From Oscillospiraceae bacterium (GTDB lineage Bacteria > Bacillota_A > Clostridia > Oscillospirales > Oscillospiraceae): a stretch of 55,396 bases of DNA. How positions within the stretch are numbered: the first letter of the stretch is position 1; the number at the start of each line of letters is the position of its first letter. Location: NCBI GenBank assembly GCA_017408725.1, contig JAFQUA010000062.1, positions 1-55,396 of the forward strand. Reading direction: 5' to 3'. Below, piece after piece: positions 18,125-27,196 of the stretch. Made by a program: the position numbers and the translations under genes. The notes beneath the pieces are model-generated. The model had not been told where the DNA came from, ran no database searches, and saw only the letters and a program-made list of their open reading frames with translations.

Positions 18125-18856
18125 ATGCAATATTGGGGTCTAACAGATCCGGGCTGCGTTCGCAGTCAGAATCAGGATGCCTATCAAATGGAACAGCTGG
18201 ACCGTAACACCTTGCTGTGTGTCGTTTGCGACGGCATGGGCGGTGCCAAATCCGGAAATGTTGCCAGCACCTTGGCGATAGATGTGTTTGTGGAAGAGGT
18301 TCGCAGATGTTTCCACTCCGGTATGGAACAGGATGAAGTGGACCAGATGCTGCTAAGCGCGGTAAAACTGGCCAATTTTACAGTTTTTGATCAAGCCCAG
18401 CAGTTTGAGGAATTTAGCGGTATGGGTACCACTCTGGTGGCCGCGTTGATCCGGGGAAGAGAAGTTACCGTGGTCAATGTGGGTGACAGCCGTGCTTACC
18501 GGATCAACCGGGATGGCGTTCGCCTTTTGACTACGGACCATTCGCTGGTGCAGCTTATGGTAGAACGGGGAGAACTGACCCCTGAACGGGCAAGAACCTA
18601 CCCGGGTAAGAACTATATTACCCGTGCCATCGGCACGGAAACAGTAGTGCTGTGCGATGTTTTCCATCTGGATGTGGAACGGGGCGACTGTATTCTGCTA
18701 TGCAGTGACGGCCTTTCCAATATGATGGATGAACAGGAAATCCTGTTCGAAGTGGTTCACGGTGTCAATAAGCAGCAATGCTGCCGCCGCCTGCTGGACA
18801 TAGCCAAAAACCGTGGCGCGCCGGATAATGTGACCAGCATTCTGGTACAGATCTGA
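18125..18856 (+). CDS. prpC: PP2C-family serine/threonine phosphatase
   Basis: 243 residues, the phosphatase partner of the PASTA kinase encoded next. Mn-binding PP2C motifs: GLTDPGCVRSQNQDAY, CDGMGGAKSGNVAS, GMGTTLVAALI, VNVGDSRAYRI, LLCSDGLSNM and APDNVTSILV. I chose ATG 18125; two GTGs at 18113-18117 overlap the GGAAGGAG ribosome site and would add only four residues. The gene follows rlmN after 30 bases, the usual Firmicutes arrangement. Confidence 0.94.
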   Translation: MQYWGLTDPGCVRSQNQDAYQMEQLDRNTLLCVVCDGMGGAKSGNVASTLAIDVFVEEVRRCFHSGMEQDEVDQMLLSAVKLANFTVFDQAQQFEEFSGMGTTLVAALIRGREVTVVNVGDSRAYRINRDGVRLLTTDHSLVQLMVERGELTPERARTYPGKNYITRAIGTETVVLCDVFHLDVERGDCILLCSDGLSNMMDEQEILFEVVHGVNKQQCCRRLLDIAKNRGAPDNVTSILVQI

Positions 18857-18883
18857 TGTGTACGGCGAGAGGAGATACATTTT

Positions 18884-20956
18884 ATGGATATGGATAAATA
18901 TATAGGCCGATTGCTGGACGGCCGTTATGAAATATTAGAGGTCATCGGCGTGGGCGGTATGGCTGTGGTGTACAAAGCCCGGTGCCACCGGCTGAACCGA
19001 CTGGTAGCCATTAAGATTTTGAAGGATGACTATTTTCAAGATGAGGAATTCCGCCGCCGCTTCCATGCGGAAAGTCAGGCAGTTGCGATGCTATCCCACC
19101 CCAATATCGTTTCTGTTTATGATGTTTCCAGCTCCGATGCCGCTGACTATATTGTCATGGAGCTCATCGATGGCATTACATTGAAGCAGTATATGGAGAA
19201 AAAGGGAGTCCTGAACTGGAAAGAGACACTGCATTTTGCCATACAGATCGGCAAAGCTTTGGATCACGCCCATAGCCGCGGTATCGTCCACAGAGACATC
19301 AAGCCCCATAATGTGATGGTTTTGAAGAACGGCTCTGTGAAGGTAGCTGATTTTGGTATTGCCCGGGTCATGTCCAAGAGCAATACGCTGACCAAGGAAG
19401 CGTTAGGCTCCGTCCATTACATCTCTCCCGAGCAAGCCAAGGGTGGCCGGGTGGACAGCCGGAGCGATATTTATTCGCTGGGCGTTGTGATGTATGAGAT
19501 GATGACCGGCCGCCCGCCTTTTGACGGGGAATCTCCGGTGGCTGTAGCCATTCAGCACATCAACGGTAATGCCGCCATGCCCTCTACGCTGAACCCCAAT
19601 ATACCCGGTGGCCTTGAGCAGATTATTATGAAGGCTATGGCGCGCAATCCAGCTATGCGTTATCCCACTGAAGCTGCCATGCTCTATGATATGGACGAAT
19701 TTCGGAAAAACCCCGTAATCCTGTTTGATTATAATAATCCTAATACGGATCTGGATGCCGCCACGAAATTCCCGGTAAATTCCCGTAAGGAAGAGGAAAC
19801 GATGGTCCTGCCCAAAACCGCTGCGCAAAAGGCGGCAGCTGGAGCGGAGACGGTCAAACCCAGAAAGGAGCAGAGTCCGCAAAAGTCCCCTCACCCCAAA
19901 AGAAGGCGGCGGGATGAAGAAATCGTGGAGGACGATGACCGCACAGGCAAGGTTGCGACGGTAGCAATCGTCCTTTGTGCGCTGGTTGCGCTGGTGGCGA
20001 TTGGCGTGTTTGTGTATGCCATGATGAATGGCGGCTTGGGAACGCAGAATGAGTTGATCGAGGTTCCAAACCTGATCGGCAAAATGCAGTCTGAGCTAAA
20101 AGATGTTGAATTGACGATCCGCGTTGGGGAAAAAGACTACAGCAATGTTTACGCCGAGGGACAGATCTATGACCAGAATCCCAAAGCGGGAACGAAGATC
20201 TCCAAGGGCGGTAATGTGACAATCTATGTAAGTCTCGGCAAAGCTCCGGAAAAAAAGGTCATGGAGGATATGGTGAAGGATGATCTGGACGAAGCGGCTG
20301 CTAAAAAGTTTTTGACGGATGTGCTGGGTATTGCGGCAGAGAATATCACTGTGCATTATGAGCACAGTGCCACAAAAGCCGTCGGTATGGTGACCCGCAC
20401 CAATCCTGCAAAGGGTGAGGAACTGGGGGATGACCAGAAGGTTGAAATCTGGATCAGCACCGGTCAGGAAGTGCAGATGAACAAGGTCCCCAATGTAATG
20501 GGTCAGAGCCGGGATGTGGCAATGAGCATCTTGAATGCCAACGGATTCAAGAATGTTACCTTTGAAGAGGTGGAAAGCAATCAGGATAAGGGTGTGGTTG
20601 TGCAACAGTCCGAGGCACCTCAGACGGAAATTGATGTGACGACCCCGATCGTTTTGCAGGTCTCTTTGGGACCGGAAGAAACAACGCCTCCTACGGATCC
20701 TACAGAGCCTCCGGAGCCTACGGTCGATCCGGATCTGGTGGATAAGATCGTTACGGTCGTTTTGCCGGAAGAAATGGTGGAACCCTATACGGTAAGTATC
20801 TGGCTGGAAGATGTGATGCTCCAGTCCCGAAAGATTCCTGTGGGCACCTTGAGCACCCAGTTCAGCCTGACAGGCAAGGGTATTATGGAATTTGAAGTGA
20901 GACTGAACGATAGTAAGGACAATAGCTGGACGATAGAAGTGGATTTTGATGATTGA
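18884..20956 (+). CDS. prkC: PASTA-domain serine/threonine protein kinase
   Basis: 690 residues. Cytosolic kinase domain 1-280 with glycine loop GVGGMAVVYKA, VAIKIL Lys, HRDIKPHN catalytic loop and DFG. A charged linker leads to one membrane span (about 357-380, ATVAIVLCALVALVAIGVFVYAMM) and three extracellular PASTA repeats (about 393-458, 460-533, 534-600); the middle one is degenerate. Muropeptide-sensing is known for relatives. A Thr/Pro linker TTPPTDPTEPPEPTVDPD and a further 65-residue beta-rich C-terminal domain follow, which is beyond the common PASTA-only layout. The stop overlaps rsgA by 8 bases. Confidence 0.96.
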   Translation: MDMDKYIGRLLDGRYEILEVIGVGGMAVVYKARCHRLNRLVAIKILKDDYFQDEEFRRRFHAESQAVAMLSHPNIVSVYDVSSSDAADYIVMELIDGITLKQYMEKKGVLNWKETLHFAIQIGKALDHAHSRGIVHRDIKPHNVMVLKNGSVKVADFGIARVMSKSNTLTKEALGSVHYISPEQAKGGRVDSRSDIYSLGVVMYEMMTGRPPFDGESPVAVAIQHINGNAAMPSTLNPNIPGGLEQIIMKAMARNPAMRYPTEAAMLYDMDEFRKNPVILFDYNNPNTDLDAATKFPVNSRKEEETMVLPKTAAQKAAAGAETVKPRKEQSPQKSPHPKRRRRDEEIVEDDDRTGKVATVAIVLCALVALVAIGVFVYAMMNGGLGTQNELIEVPNLIGKMQSELKDVELTIRVGEKDYSNVYAEGQIYDQNPKAGTKISKGGNVTIYVSLGKAPEKKVMEDMVKDDLDEAAAKKFLTDVLGIAAENITVHYEHSATKAVGMVTRTNPAKGEELGDDQKVEIWISTGQEVQMNKVPNVMGQSRDVAMSILNANGFKNVTFEEVESNQDKGVVVQQSEAPQTEIDVTTPIVLQVSLGPEETTPPTDPTEPPEPTVDPDLVDKIVTVVLPEEMVEPYTVSIWLEDVMLQSRKIPVGTLSTQFSLTGKGIMEFEVRLNDSKDNSWTIEVDFDD

Positions 20957-21836
20957 GAAACTAACCGGCCGGATCCTCCGGTCTATCAGTGGATTCTACG
21001 ATGTGCAGACATCTACAGGCGTGGTAATCTGTAAGGCAAGGGGTATTTTGCGTAAAGAAGGTATCAGCCCCCTGACAGGAGACATCGCAGAGATAACCGT
21101 CGAGCACGGCAAAGGCATGATCGAGGGGATTCAGCCCCGGAAGAACAGTTTTGTCCGTCCGGCAGTGGCGAATATTGATGCGCTGATCGTTTTTGCCGCC
21201 AACGTCAATCCGGTTACTGAGCCGTTCCTTATTGATCGGGTGGCGGCTATCGCCGGCGATCAGGAAGTGCCGGTGGTTCTGTGCATCAACAAATGCGATC
21301 TGGATCCTGCTGTAGATTTGTCCCGAATCTATACCAATGCCGGATTCCCTGTGATCTGTGCCAGTGCGGAAACCGGCGAGGGTGTGGAAGAACTCAGAGC
21401 GTTGATTCAGGGAAAACTTACAGCCTTTACCGGTAACTCCGGTGTGGGAAAGAGCAGCATGCTCAATCGACTGTGCCCTGCGTTGGCGCTGCCTACCGGT
21501 GAGGTGTCTGAAAAGTTGGGACGTGGACGCCATACCACCCGCCATGTGGAGCTTTACCGGTTGGATGGGGATACCTATGTGGCGGATACGCCGGGCTTTT
21601 CCTCCTTTGATACAGACCAGATGGATGTGATCCTGAAGGAAAACCTGCAGTATGCTTTTCCGGATTTTGGCGCGTATATCGGCAGATGCCAGTTCCATGA
21701 CTGCTCTCATCGGGCAGAACCCGGCTGCGCCGTGACGCAGGCACTGGCAGCGGGGGAGATCGAAAAGACGCGCTATGAAAGCTATCTGCGGCTGTACGAA
21801 AAGGCAAGCCAGATCAAGCTGTGGGAAATAAAATAG
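20949..21836 (+). CDS. rsgA: Ribosome biogenesis GTPase RsgA
   Basis: 295 residues, circularly permuted GTPase acting in late 30S assembly. N-terminal OB fold (GRILRSISGFYDVQT), then motifs in permuted order: G4 NKCD, G5 SAETGEG, G1 GNSGVGKSS at about 162-170, G3 DTPGFSSF, and a C-terminal zinc site CQFHDCSHRAEPGCAV. ATG 20949 is used; it overlaps the prkC stop by 8 bases. Position after prkC is conserved in Firmicutes. Confidence 0.96.
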   Translation: MIEKLTGRILRSISGFYDVQTSTGVVICKARGILRKEGISPLTGDIAEITVEHGKGMIEGIQPRKNSFVRPAVANIDALIVFAANVNPVTEPFLIDRVAAIAGDQEVPVVLCINKCDLDPAVDLSRIYTNAGFPVICASAETGEGVEELRALIQGKLTAFTGNSGVGKSSMLNRLCPALALPTGEVSEKLGRGRHTTRHVELYRLDGDTYVADTPGFSSFDTDQMDVILKENLQYAFPDFGAYIGRCQFHDCSHRAEPGCAVTQALAAGEIEKTRYESYLRLYEKASQIKLWEIK

Positions 21837-21881
21837 TTTGGTGATTTTGCGGAAGTTTTCCGGAAATCGTAAAAATAATGT

Positions 21882-21910
21882 TTGACAAACAAGGTAAAAC
21901 ACATTATAAT
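21882..21910 (+). promoter_or_regulatory. Consensus promoter for yceD-rpmF
   Basis: TTGACA (21882-21887), 17 bases, TATAAT (21905-21910): perfect consensus, with the start codon 31 bases downstream. No terminator is obvious between rsgA and this promoter. Confidence 0.93.
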
Positions 21911-21940
21911 ATCTAAGCATGACTACGAGGAGGGGGAAAT

Positions 21941-22441
21941 ATGCGGCTGGGTCTATCCAAGATCATAGATTGCCCTGGTGCATCTGTTCCTTTCTCGACA
22001 AGTGTTGATTTGAGTGATCTTCAGTATGGACAGAGCTTCCCTGTCAGTGAACCGGTCGAGGCCAGCGGTACGGTACGAAATACCGCCGGGGTTTTGATGA
22101 TGACCGGATCTATGCACACCACCATTCACGGCGTTTGCGACCGCTGCGCTTCGGATTTTGATTCCTATGTGGAATTTTCCATTGATGTGGTGCTGGTGGC
22201 AGAGCTTACCAATGAGGATAACGAAGATGAAGGGGTATTTCCTCTGGAAGCGGATACGGCCGATTTGGATGAGATTGTCCGCACGATTTTTGTGCTGAAT
22301 CTGGATTCCAAGCTGCTGTGCAAGCCGGACTGCAAAGGTCTCTGCTGCCGGTGCGGCAAGAACCTGAACGACGGACCTTGTAATTGCCAGAAAGAAATTG
22401 ATCCCCGTTTTGCTGCTTTGAAGCAGCTTCTCGAGAAGTAA
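21941..22441 (+). CDS. yceD: YceD/DUF177 family rRNA-processing protein
   Basis: 166 residues. It carries the zinc-like Cys pairs CDRC near residue 67 and C.PDCKGLCCRCGKNLNDGPCNC near 126-147, the second being the YceD signature, plus DPRFAAL(K)QLL at the C-terminus. YceD homologues are needed for normal 23S rRNA accumulation and nearly always precede rpmF, as here (48 bases). The strong promoter suits co-expression with a ribosomal protein. Confidence 0.92.
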   Translation: MRLGLSKIIDCPGASVPFSTSVDLSDLQYGQSFPVSEPVEASGTVRNTAGVLMMTGSMHTTIHGVCDRCASDFDSYVEFSIDVVLVAELTNEDNEDEGVFPLEADTADLDEIVRTIFVLNLDSKLLCKPDCKGLCCRCGKNLNDGPCNCQKEIDPRFAALKQLLEK

Positions 22442-22489
22442 AAACATTAGAATGCTGCAAAAAGCAGTTTGACCAAGGAGGTGTCATCC

Positions 22490-22675
22490 ATGGCTGTCCC
22501 TAAGTGTAAAGTGTCCAAAGCCCGCCGCGATACTCGTCGTAGCAACAACAGCAAGCTGGTTGCTCCCAGCGTGTCCGTTTGCCCCAAGTGCGGTGAGCCC
22601 GTAATGCCCCATAGAGCTTGCAAGGCTTGCGGTACCTACAATGGCCGTCAGGTCCTGGCCGCCAAGGCTGACTAA
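22490..22675 (+). CDS. rpmF: 50S ribosomal protein L32
   Basis: 61 residues: AVPKCKVSKARRDTRRSNN, then a zinc ribbon with CPKCGEP and CKACGTYNGRQVL (four Cys, the zinc-binding form). ATG 22490 follows the excellent AAGGAGGTG (22475-22483); an earlier in-frame start would be a spurious extension across this ribosome site. Confidence 0.97.
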   Translation: MAVPKCKVSKARRDTRRSNNSKLVAPSVSVCPKCGEPVMPHRACKACGTYNGRQVLAAKAD

Positions 22676-22688
22676 GGCAGGAAATGCG

Positions 22689-22716
22689 AGAGGAAGGCAG
22701 TTGCCTTCCTCTTTTT
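22689..22716 (+). terminator. Terminator after rpmF
   Basis: AGAGGAAGGC (22689-22698), loop AGTT, GCCTTCCTCT (22703-22712), TTTT. Confidence 0.92.
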
Positions 22717-22761
22717 CCTTATGTGATGAATGTAAAACTTATATGAATCGGCGGAAAAACA

Positions 22762-22790
22762 TTGATTTAGCGCCGGATTTATGACATAAT
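22762..22790 (+). promoter_or_regulatory. Promoter for der-plsY-gpsA
   Basis: TTGATT (22762-22767), 17 bases, CATAAT (22785-22790). Confidence 0.7.
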
Positions 22791-22826
22791 AATTAAAATG
22801 TATTTCCGTGGAAAGGAAGTGATGTC

Positions 22827-24158
22827 ATGGCGAAGCCTTTGGTTGCCATCGTTGGCAGACCCAATGTGGGCAAATCCATGCTGTTTAATAAGCTGACCGG
22901 TCAGCGTACCTCTATCGTTGAGGATACCCCCGGTGTCACACGTGACCGTATTTACGGTGATTGCGAGTGGTGCGGTCGGCAGTTTTCTCTGGTGGATACC
23001 GGCGGTATTGAACCCAATACTGACAGTGATATGCTGAAATTTATGCGCCGTCAGGCGGAGATCGGCATCGAACTGGCCGATGCCATCATCATGGTGACGG
23101 ATGTTCGCAGCGGTGTGACCGCAGCGGATGAGGATGTCGCGACGATGCTGCGCAAGTCCGGTAAGCCGGTGGCTCTGGCGGTGAACAAGTGTGACTCTGT
23201 AGGCCCGGTCAACCCGGATGTCTATGAATTTTACGGTCTTGGCATCGGTGATCTGTTTGAGGTTTCCGCTGTTCACGGTCACGGTACCGGCGATATGCTG
23301 GACTGGGTTCTGGAGAATATTCCCGAAGAAGAGGAAGATGACGAGAAGGACGAAATCATCAAGGTCGCCATCGTGGGCAAGCCCAATGTTGGCAAGTCCA
23401 GCCTCTTGAACCGGATCCTCGATGAGGAGCGTGTCATCGTATCCAATGTTGCCGGTACGACCCGTGACGCCATCGACTCCTACTTCGAGAACGACACCGG
23501 TAAATATTGCTTTATCGATACCGCCGGTATGCGCCGCAAGAGCAAGGTGGACGATCTTATTGAAAAGTATTCCAATATGCGCACCATCAATGCCATTGAA
23601 CGAAGCGATGTGTGCCTGATTCTGGTGGATGCCAATGACGGTGTTACAGAGCAGGATACCAAGATCGCGGGACTTGTCCATGAAGCGGGTAAGGCTGCTA
23701 TCATCGTTGTCAACAAGTGGGACGCGGTAGAGGACAAGGAAACCAATACCATGCGGGATAAGGAAGCAGATGTTCGCAACGGACTGAGTTATATGCTCTA
23801 TGCGCCCGTGGTGTTTCTGTCTGCGTTGACCGGTCAGCGGGTGGATAAGATCTATCAGGTGATTCAGGATGTCTATGCCCAGAACACCAGCCGCATTACC
23901 ACCGGCGCGCTGAACAGTGTACTTGCCGATGCCACGTCCCGTGTGCAGCCGCCTACGGATAAAGGCCGGCGTCTGAAGATTTATTATATGACCCAGGCCG
24001 GTACAAAACCGCCCCATTTCGTGATCTTCTGCAACGACGCAAGGCTGTTCCATTTCTCTTATCAGCGGTATCTGGAAAATCAGATCCGGGAGGTGTTTGG
24101 TCTGCAGGGTACGCCTGTGCGGATCACCATTCGCCAAAAGGGCGACAAGGAGGAATAA
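22827..24158 (+). CDS. der: Ribosome-associated GTPase Der (EngA)
   Basis: 443 residues with two tandem GTPase domains used in 50S assembly. First domain: GRPNVGKSM (10-18), DTGG, NKCD. Second domain: GKPNVGKSS (about 184-192), DTAGMRRKSKV, NKWD. A KH-like C-terminal domain (LKIYYMTQAGTKPPHFVIFCND, GTPVRITIRQK) completes the family layout. plsY starts 2 bases after the stop. Confidence 0.97.
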   Translation: MAKPLVAIVGRPNVGKSMLFNKLTGQRTSIVEDTPGVTRDRIYGDCEWCGRQFSLVDTGGIEPNTDSDMLKFMRRQAEIGIELADAIIMVTDVRSGVTAADEDVATMLRKSGKPVALAVNKCDSVGPVNPDVYEFYGLGIGDLFEVSAVHGHGTGDMLDWVLENIPEEEEDDEKDEIIKVAIVGKPNVGKSSLLNRILDEERVIVSNVAGTTRDAIDSYFENDTGKYCFIDTAGMRRKSKVDDLIEKYSNMRTINAIERSDVCLILVDANDGVTEQDTKIAGLVHEAGKAAIIVVNKWDAVEDKETNTMRDKEADVRNGLSYMLYAPVVFLSALTGQRVDKIYQVIQDVYAQNTSRITTGALNSVLADATSRVQPPTDKGRRLKIYYMTQAGTKPPHFVIFCNDARLFHFSYQRYLENQIREVFGLQGTPVRITIRQKGDKEE

Positions 24159-24160
24159 CC

Positions 24161-24784
24161 ATGTGGTATTCCATTCTCATTGGTATGCTGGCAAGCTACT
24201 TGCTGGGAAACCTCAACGGCGCGGTATGTATGTCCGCACTGAAGCATGATGATGTCCGCAGCCACGGCAGTGGCAACGCAGGCCTTACCAATTTTATTCG
24301 CAACTACGGCATCGGGCAGGCGGTTTATGTGATCTTGATCGATGCCGGAAAGGCTGTTCTTGCATGCCTTGCAACGGGATTGCTGCTGAAGCCCTACGGC
24401 TGTTATGCCGAGGGTACAGCATTGGGCGGTCTTGCGGTGATGCTTGGCCACAATTTTCCAGCATTGTTGGGCTTTAAGGGCGGCAAGGGTATCCTGAGCG
24501 GACTGTTCATTGCTCTTGTGGTGGACTGGCGAATCGCGCTGATCATTCTGGCTGTGTTTTTAGCAGCATATCTACTGACCCAGTACGTGTCCCTTGGCTC
24601 CGTTTTGGCTGCCGTGGCATTTTGCGTCGGGTTTTTGGTATTTTATCACAACAATCTAACATTAATGCTCTGCGGTGTCACCATGGGAGCGATGGCGGTG
24701 TTTATGCACAGGGGCAATATCGTTCGCTTGCTAAAGGGCGAGGAGCGTAAAACAAATCTGTTTGGGAAAGGGAAAAAACAATGA
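24161..24784 (+). CDS. plsY: Glycerol-3-phosphate acyltransferase PlsY
   Basis: 207-residue polytopic membrane enzyme that acylates glycerol-3-phosphate from acyl-phosphate. Family motifs LLGNLNGAVCMS, HGSGNAGLTNFIRNYG and the LGHNFPALLGFKGGKGI active-site loop are visible. The G3P it uses is made by gpsA, whose start overlaps the plsY stop (ATGA at 24781-24784). Confidence 0.95.
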   Translation: MWYSILIGMLASYLLGNLNGAVCMSALKHDDVRSHGSGNAGLTNFIRNYGIGQAVYVILIDAGKAVLACLATGLLLKPYGCYAEGTALGGLAVMLGHNFPALLGFKGGKGILSGLFIALVVDWRIALIILAVFLAAYLLTQYVSLGSVLAAVAFCVGFLVFYHNNLTLMLCGVTMGAMAVFMHRGNIVRLLKGEERKTNLFGKGKKQ

Positions 24785-25779
24785 AAGTTGCGGTCATTGG
24801 CAGTGGTGCGTGGGGCACAGCCTTGGCAATTCGTTTATTCAAAAACGGGCATAAGGTGACACTGTGGACATTTGAAAAGGATCTTATTCCCCAAATGCGG
24901 AATAAGAGAATCAATATCCGGCTTCCTGGTGCGCTTCTGCCGGAAGGAATGGAGATCAGCGGTGACTATGCCTGCGCTTCCGGCTGTGAAATGGTAGTCA
25001 TTGCAAGCCCCTCTTTTCCGCTGCGCAGTGTCTGCCGAGGTGTGGCGCCCTATATTGACAAAGAAGCGGTTGTTGTTTCCGTGGCGAAGGGCATTGAAAA
25101 CGGAACGCGGCTTCGCATGAGTCAGGTGGTGGAGGAGGAGACCGGCCATAAGGTCGTGGTTCTTACCGGCCCCAGCCATGCAGAGGAAGTGGCACAGGAC
25201 CTGCCCACTGCCTGCCTTGCTGCCTGTGAGAGCAGGGAAATGGCGGAATTTGTGCAGGATGCCTTTATGTCCGACGCATTCCGGATCTACACCAGCCCGG
25301 ACGCGGTGGGTGCGGAGCTGGGTGCGGCGCTGAAAAATGTGATTGCTTTGTGCGCCGGCGTCAGTGACGGTTTGGGCTACGGTGACAATACCAAGGCAAT
25401 GCTCATGACCCGGGGTTTGACGGAAATTGCACGGCTGGGTGTTGCCATGGGTGCGAAAAGAGAGACTTTTGCCGGTCTTGCCGGTGTTGGCGATCTGATC
25501 GTGACCTGCACTTCCGTGCACTCCCGGAACCGCCGGGCAGGTATCCTGATCGGGCAGGGAAAAACGCCTGAGGAAGCCATGAAGGAAGTCGGTGCGGTGG
25601 TGGAAGGCTATTATGCAGCCCAATCCGCATGGGAGCTTTGCTGCCGTCAGGGCGTGGATATGCCCATTGTCCATGCGGCATATTCGGTGCTCTATGAGGG
25701 GATCAGCGCTGCGCAGGTTGTAGAGACCCTCTTGAATCGAAGCAAGAAGGCCGAATCCGAGGATGCCGGCTGGTTGTAA
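24781..25779 (+). CDS. gpsA: NAD(P)-dependent glycerol-3-phosphate dehydrogenase
   Basis: 332 residues; reduces dihydroxyacetone phosphate to G3P for phospholipids. Rossmann start VIGSGAWGTALA (5-16), VSVAKGIE, GPSHAEEVA, catalytic Lys in GAALKNVIALCAG, and GLAGVGDLIVTCTS..SRNRRAG. der, plsY and gpsA form one operon linking ribosome assembly with lipid precursor synthesis, a common Firmicutes cluster. Confidence 0.97.
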   Translation: MKVAVIGSGAWGTALAIRLFKNGHKVTLWTFEKDLIPQMRNKRINIRLPGALLPEGMEISGDYACASGCEMVVIASPSFPLRSVCRGVAPYIDKEAVVVSVAKGIENGTRLRMSQVVEEETGHKVVVLTGPSHAEEVAQDLPTACLAACESREMAEFVQDAFMSDAFRIYTSPDAVGAELGAALKNVIALCAGVSDGLGYGDNTKAMLMTRGLTEIARLGVAMGAKRETFAGLAGVGDLIVTCTSVHSRNRRAGILIGQGKTPEEAMKEVGAVVEGYYAAQSAWELCCRQGVDMPIVHAAYSVLYEGISAAQVVETLLNRSKKAESEDAGWL

Positions 25780-25784
25780 TATTA

Positions 25785-25814
25785 AAAACGGCTGCCGAAA
25801 CCGGCAGCCGTTTT
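25785..25814 (+). terminator. Terminator after gpsA
   Basis: AAAACGGCTGCCG (25785-25797), loop AAAC, CGGCAGCCGTTTT (25802-25814). Confidence 0.93.
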
Positions 25815-25832
25815 GGCGAATAAAAAGCAAAA

Positions 25833-25855
25833 AACGCCATCGAAACGATGGCGTT
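25833..25855 (-). terminator. Terminator after rpmB
   Basis: AACGCCATCG (25833-25842), AAA, CGATGGCGTT (25846-25855). Read on the minus strand it is followed by TTTT, and rpmB ends 18 bases before it. Confidence 0.88.
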
Positions 25856-25872
25856 ATTAGCGGCAGGGAAAA

Positions 25873-26061
25873 TCAGATAGCCCGCTCGACCTTGTTAGAA
25901 CGGAGGCATCTGGTACAAGCGTACACATGGCACGGAGTCCCGTTGACAACCGCCTTAACCCGCTTAACATTGGGCTTCCAAGCACGGTTGGAGCGTCTGT
26001 GAGAGTGGGAGACCTTAATACCGAAAGTCACGCCCTTGCCACAAAAATCACACTTCGCCAT
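25873..26061 (-). CDS. rpmB: 50S ribosomal protein L28 (zinc-binding form)
   Basis: 62 residues: MAKCDFCGKGVTFGIKVSHSHRRSNRAWKPN is the L28 signature. Cys pairs CDFC and CTRC show the zinc-binding form. Ribosome site AGGAGGTG lies just upstream. It is a single-gene unit on the minus strand between the gpsA and hprK units. Confidence 0.97.
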   Translation of the reverse strand: MAKCDFCGKGVTFGIKVSHSHRRSNRAWKPNVKRVKAVVNGTPCHVYACTRCLRSNKVERAI

Positions 26062-26124
26062 TCACTGCACCTCCTATCTGCATAATTAATCATCAAAATT
26101 CCGCCCATTTACAGGCGCTTACAT

Positions 26125-26153
26125 ATGATACCAAAGTTTGACGAAAAAAGCAA
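26125..26153 (-). promoter_or_regulatory. rpmB promoter
   Basis: Minus strand TTGCTT (26153-26148), 17 bases, TATCAT (26130-26125). Confidence 0.7.
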
Positions 26154-26191
26154 GTGTTTTTTTAAGAAATTTTCCTTTTTTCAAAATTATA

Positions 26192-26220
26192 TTGATATTC
26201 TTCTGTTTGAAAGGTATAAT
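26192..26220 (+). promoter_or_regulatory. hprK promoter
   Basis: TTGATA (26192-26197), 17 bases, TATAAT (26215-26220), 31 bases before the chosen ATG. This also argues against a start at 26138, upstream of the promoter. Confidence 0.85.
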
Positions 26221-26251
26221 GTCAGTAAAAGTAGAAGGGAGTGTGCCGAAG

Positions 26252-27196
26252 ATGGAAATTTACAGTGTGCCTTTGACCCAATTGGTGAAGGAATTTCATC
26301 TGGAGGTCACCTTTGCGGCTTCGGATTATGAGCAGATCCGGCTGACGGTAGAGGATGTGGCCAGACCCGGTTTGCAGCTGGCAGGGTATTTTGACCACTT
26401 TGAGCCTATGCGGCTGCAGGTGATGGGTAATGTGGAAATGAGCTATCTGGCAAAACTGACGGACGCAGAGAGATTGATCGTTTTTGACAGACTCTTTTCA
26501 TATAAAGTCCCAGCTCTGCTTATTGCACGGAATATGTCGCCAGACCCTCATTGCCTGGAAATGGCGAAGAAGCATAATATAACACTGCTCCGCTCCAAAG
26601 AGGCAACGTCTACGGTGGTTTCTTCCATTATCGCCTATTTGCGTGCCGCACTGGCTCCCAGAATTACCCGCCACGGCGTCTTGATGGAGGTCTACGGCGA
26701 AGGCTTGCTGCTGATCGGCGACAGTGGCATCGGTAAAAGTGAGGCTGCTGTGGAGCTGCTGAAGCGCGGACACCGGCTGATCGCGGATGATGCTGTGGAG
26801 ATTCGCAAGATCTCTGAAAGCTCTCTGGTGGGCACTGTGCCTGAACTGATCCGCAATTATATCGAGCTTCGTGGCATCGGTATTATCAATGTGGCCAAGC
26901 TTTTCGGCATGGGTGCAGTCAAAGCGGAAAATGAGATCAATCTGGTAGTAAACATTGTCCATTGGAACACCCAGAAGGTTTATGACCGGCTGGGTTTGGA
27001 AGATCAGTATATGGAGATCCTTGGTGTTAAAGTTCCTATGAATACGATCCCCATTACACCGGGCCGTAATCTGGCGGTGATTCTGGAGGTCGCGGCAATG
27101 AACAACCGCCAGAGGAAGATGGGCTATAACGCTGCCGCGGAATTCACAGAGAAGATCAACCAGCATTTTGATGAGAATATGGGGAAGACGGTATGA
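26252..27196 (+). CDS. hprK: HPr kinase/phosphorylase
   Basis: 314 residues. Bifunctional enzyme that phosphorylates or dephosphorylates Ser46 of HPr, driving CcpA catabolite control. N-terminal domain starts EIYSVPLTQLVKEFHLEVTF. The kinase P-loop is GDSGIGKS at 156-163, followed by RLIADDAVEI and the signature LRGIGIINVAKLFG. ATG 26252 is behind AGAAGGGAG; upstream in-frame codons would lie in or before the promoter. The stop overlaps the next gene (ATGA). Confidence 0.95.
   Translation: MEIYSVPLTQLVKEFHLEVTFAASDYEQIRLTVEDVARPGLQLAGYFDHFEPMRLQVMGNVEMSYLAKLTDAERLIVFDRLFSYKVPALLIARNMSPDPHCLEMAKKHNITLLRSKEATSTVVSSIIAYLRAALAPRITRHGVLMEVYGEGLLLIGDSGIGKSEAAVELLKRGHRLIADDAVEIRKISESSLVGTVPELIRNYIELRGIGIINVAKLFGMGAVKAENEINLVVNIVHWNTQKVYDRLGLEDQYMEILGVKVPMNTIPITPGRNLAVILEVAAMNNRQRKMGYNAAAEFTEKINQHFDENMGKTV

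Noticed and set aside
26138..26251. Longer HPr kinase starting at 26138
   Set aside because: The start would be upstream of the TTGATA-17-TATAAT promoter, and the extra residues are not in the family.
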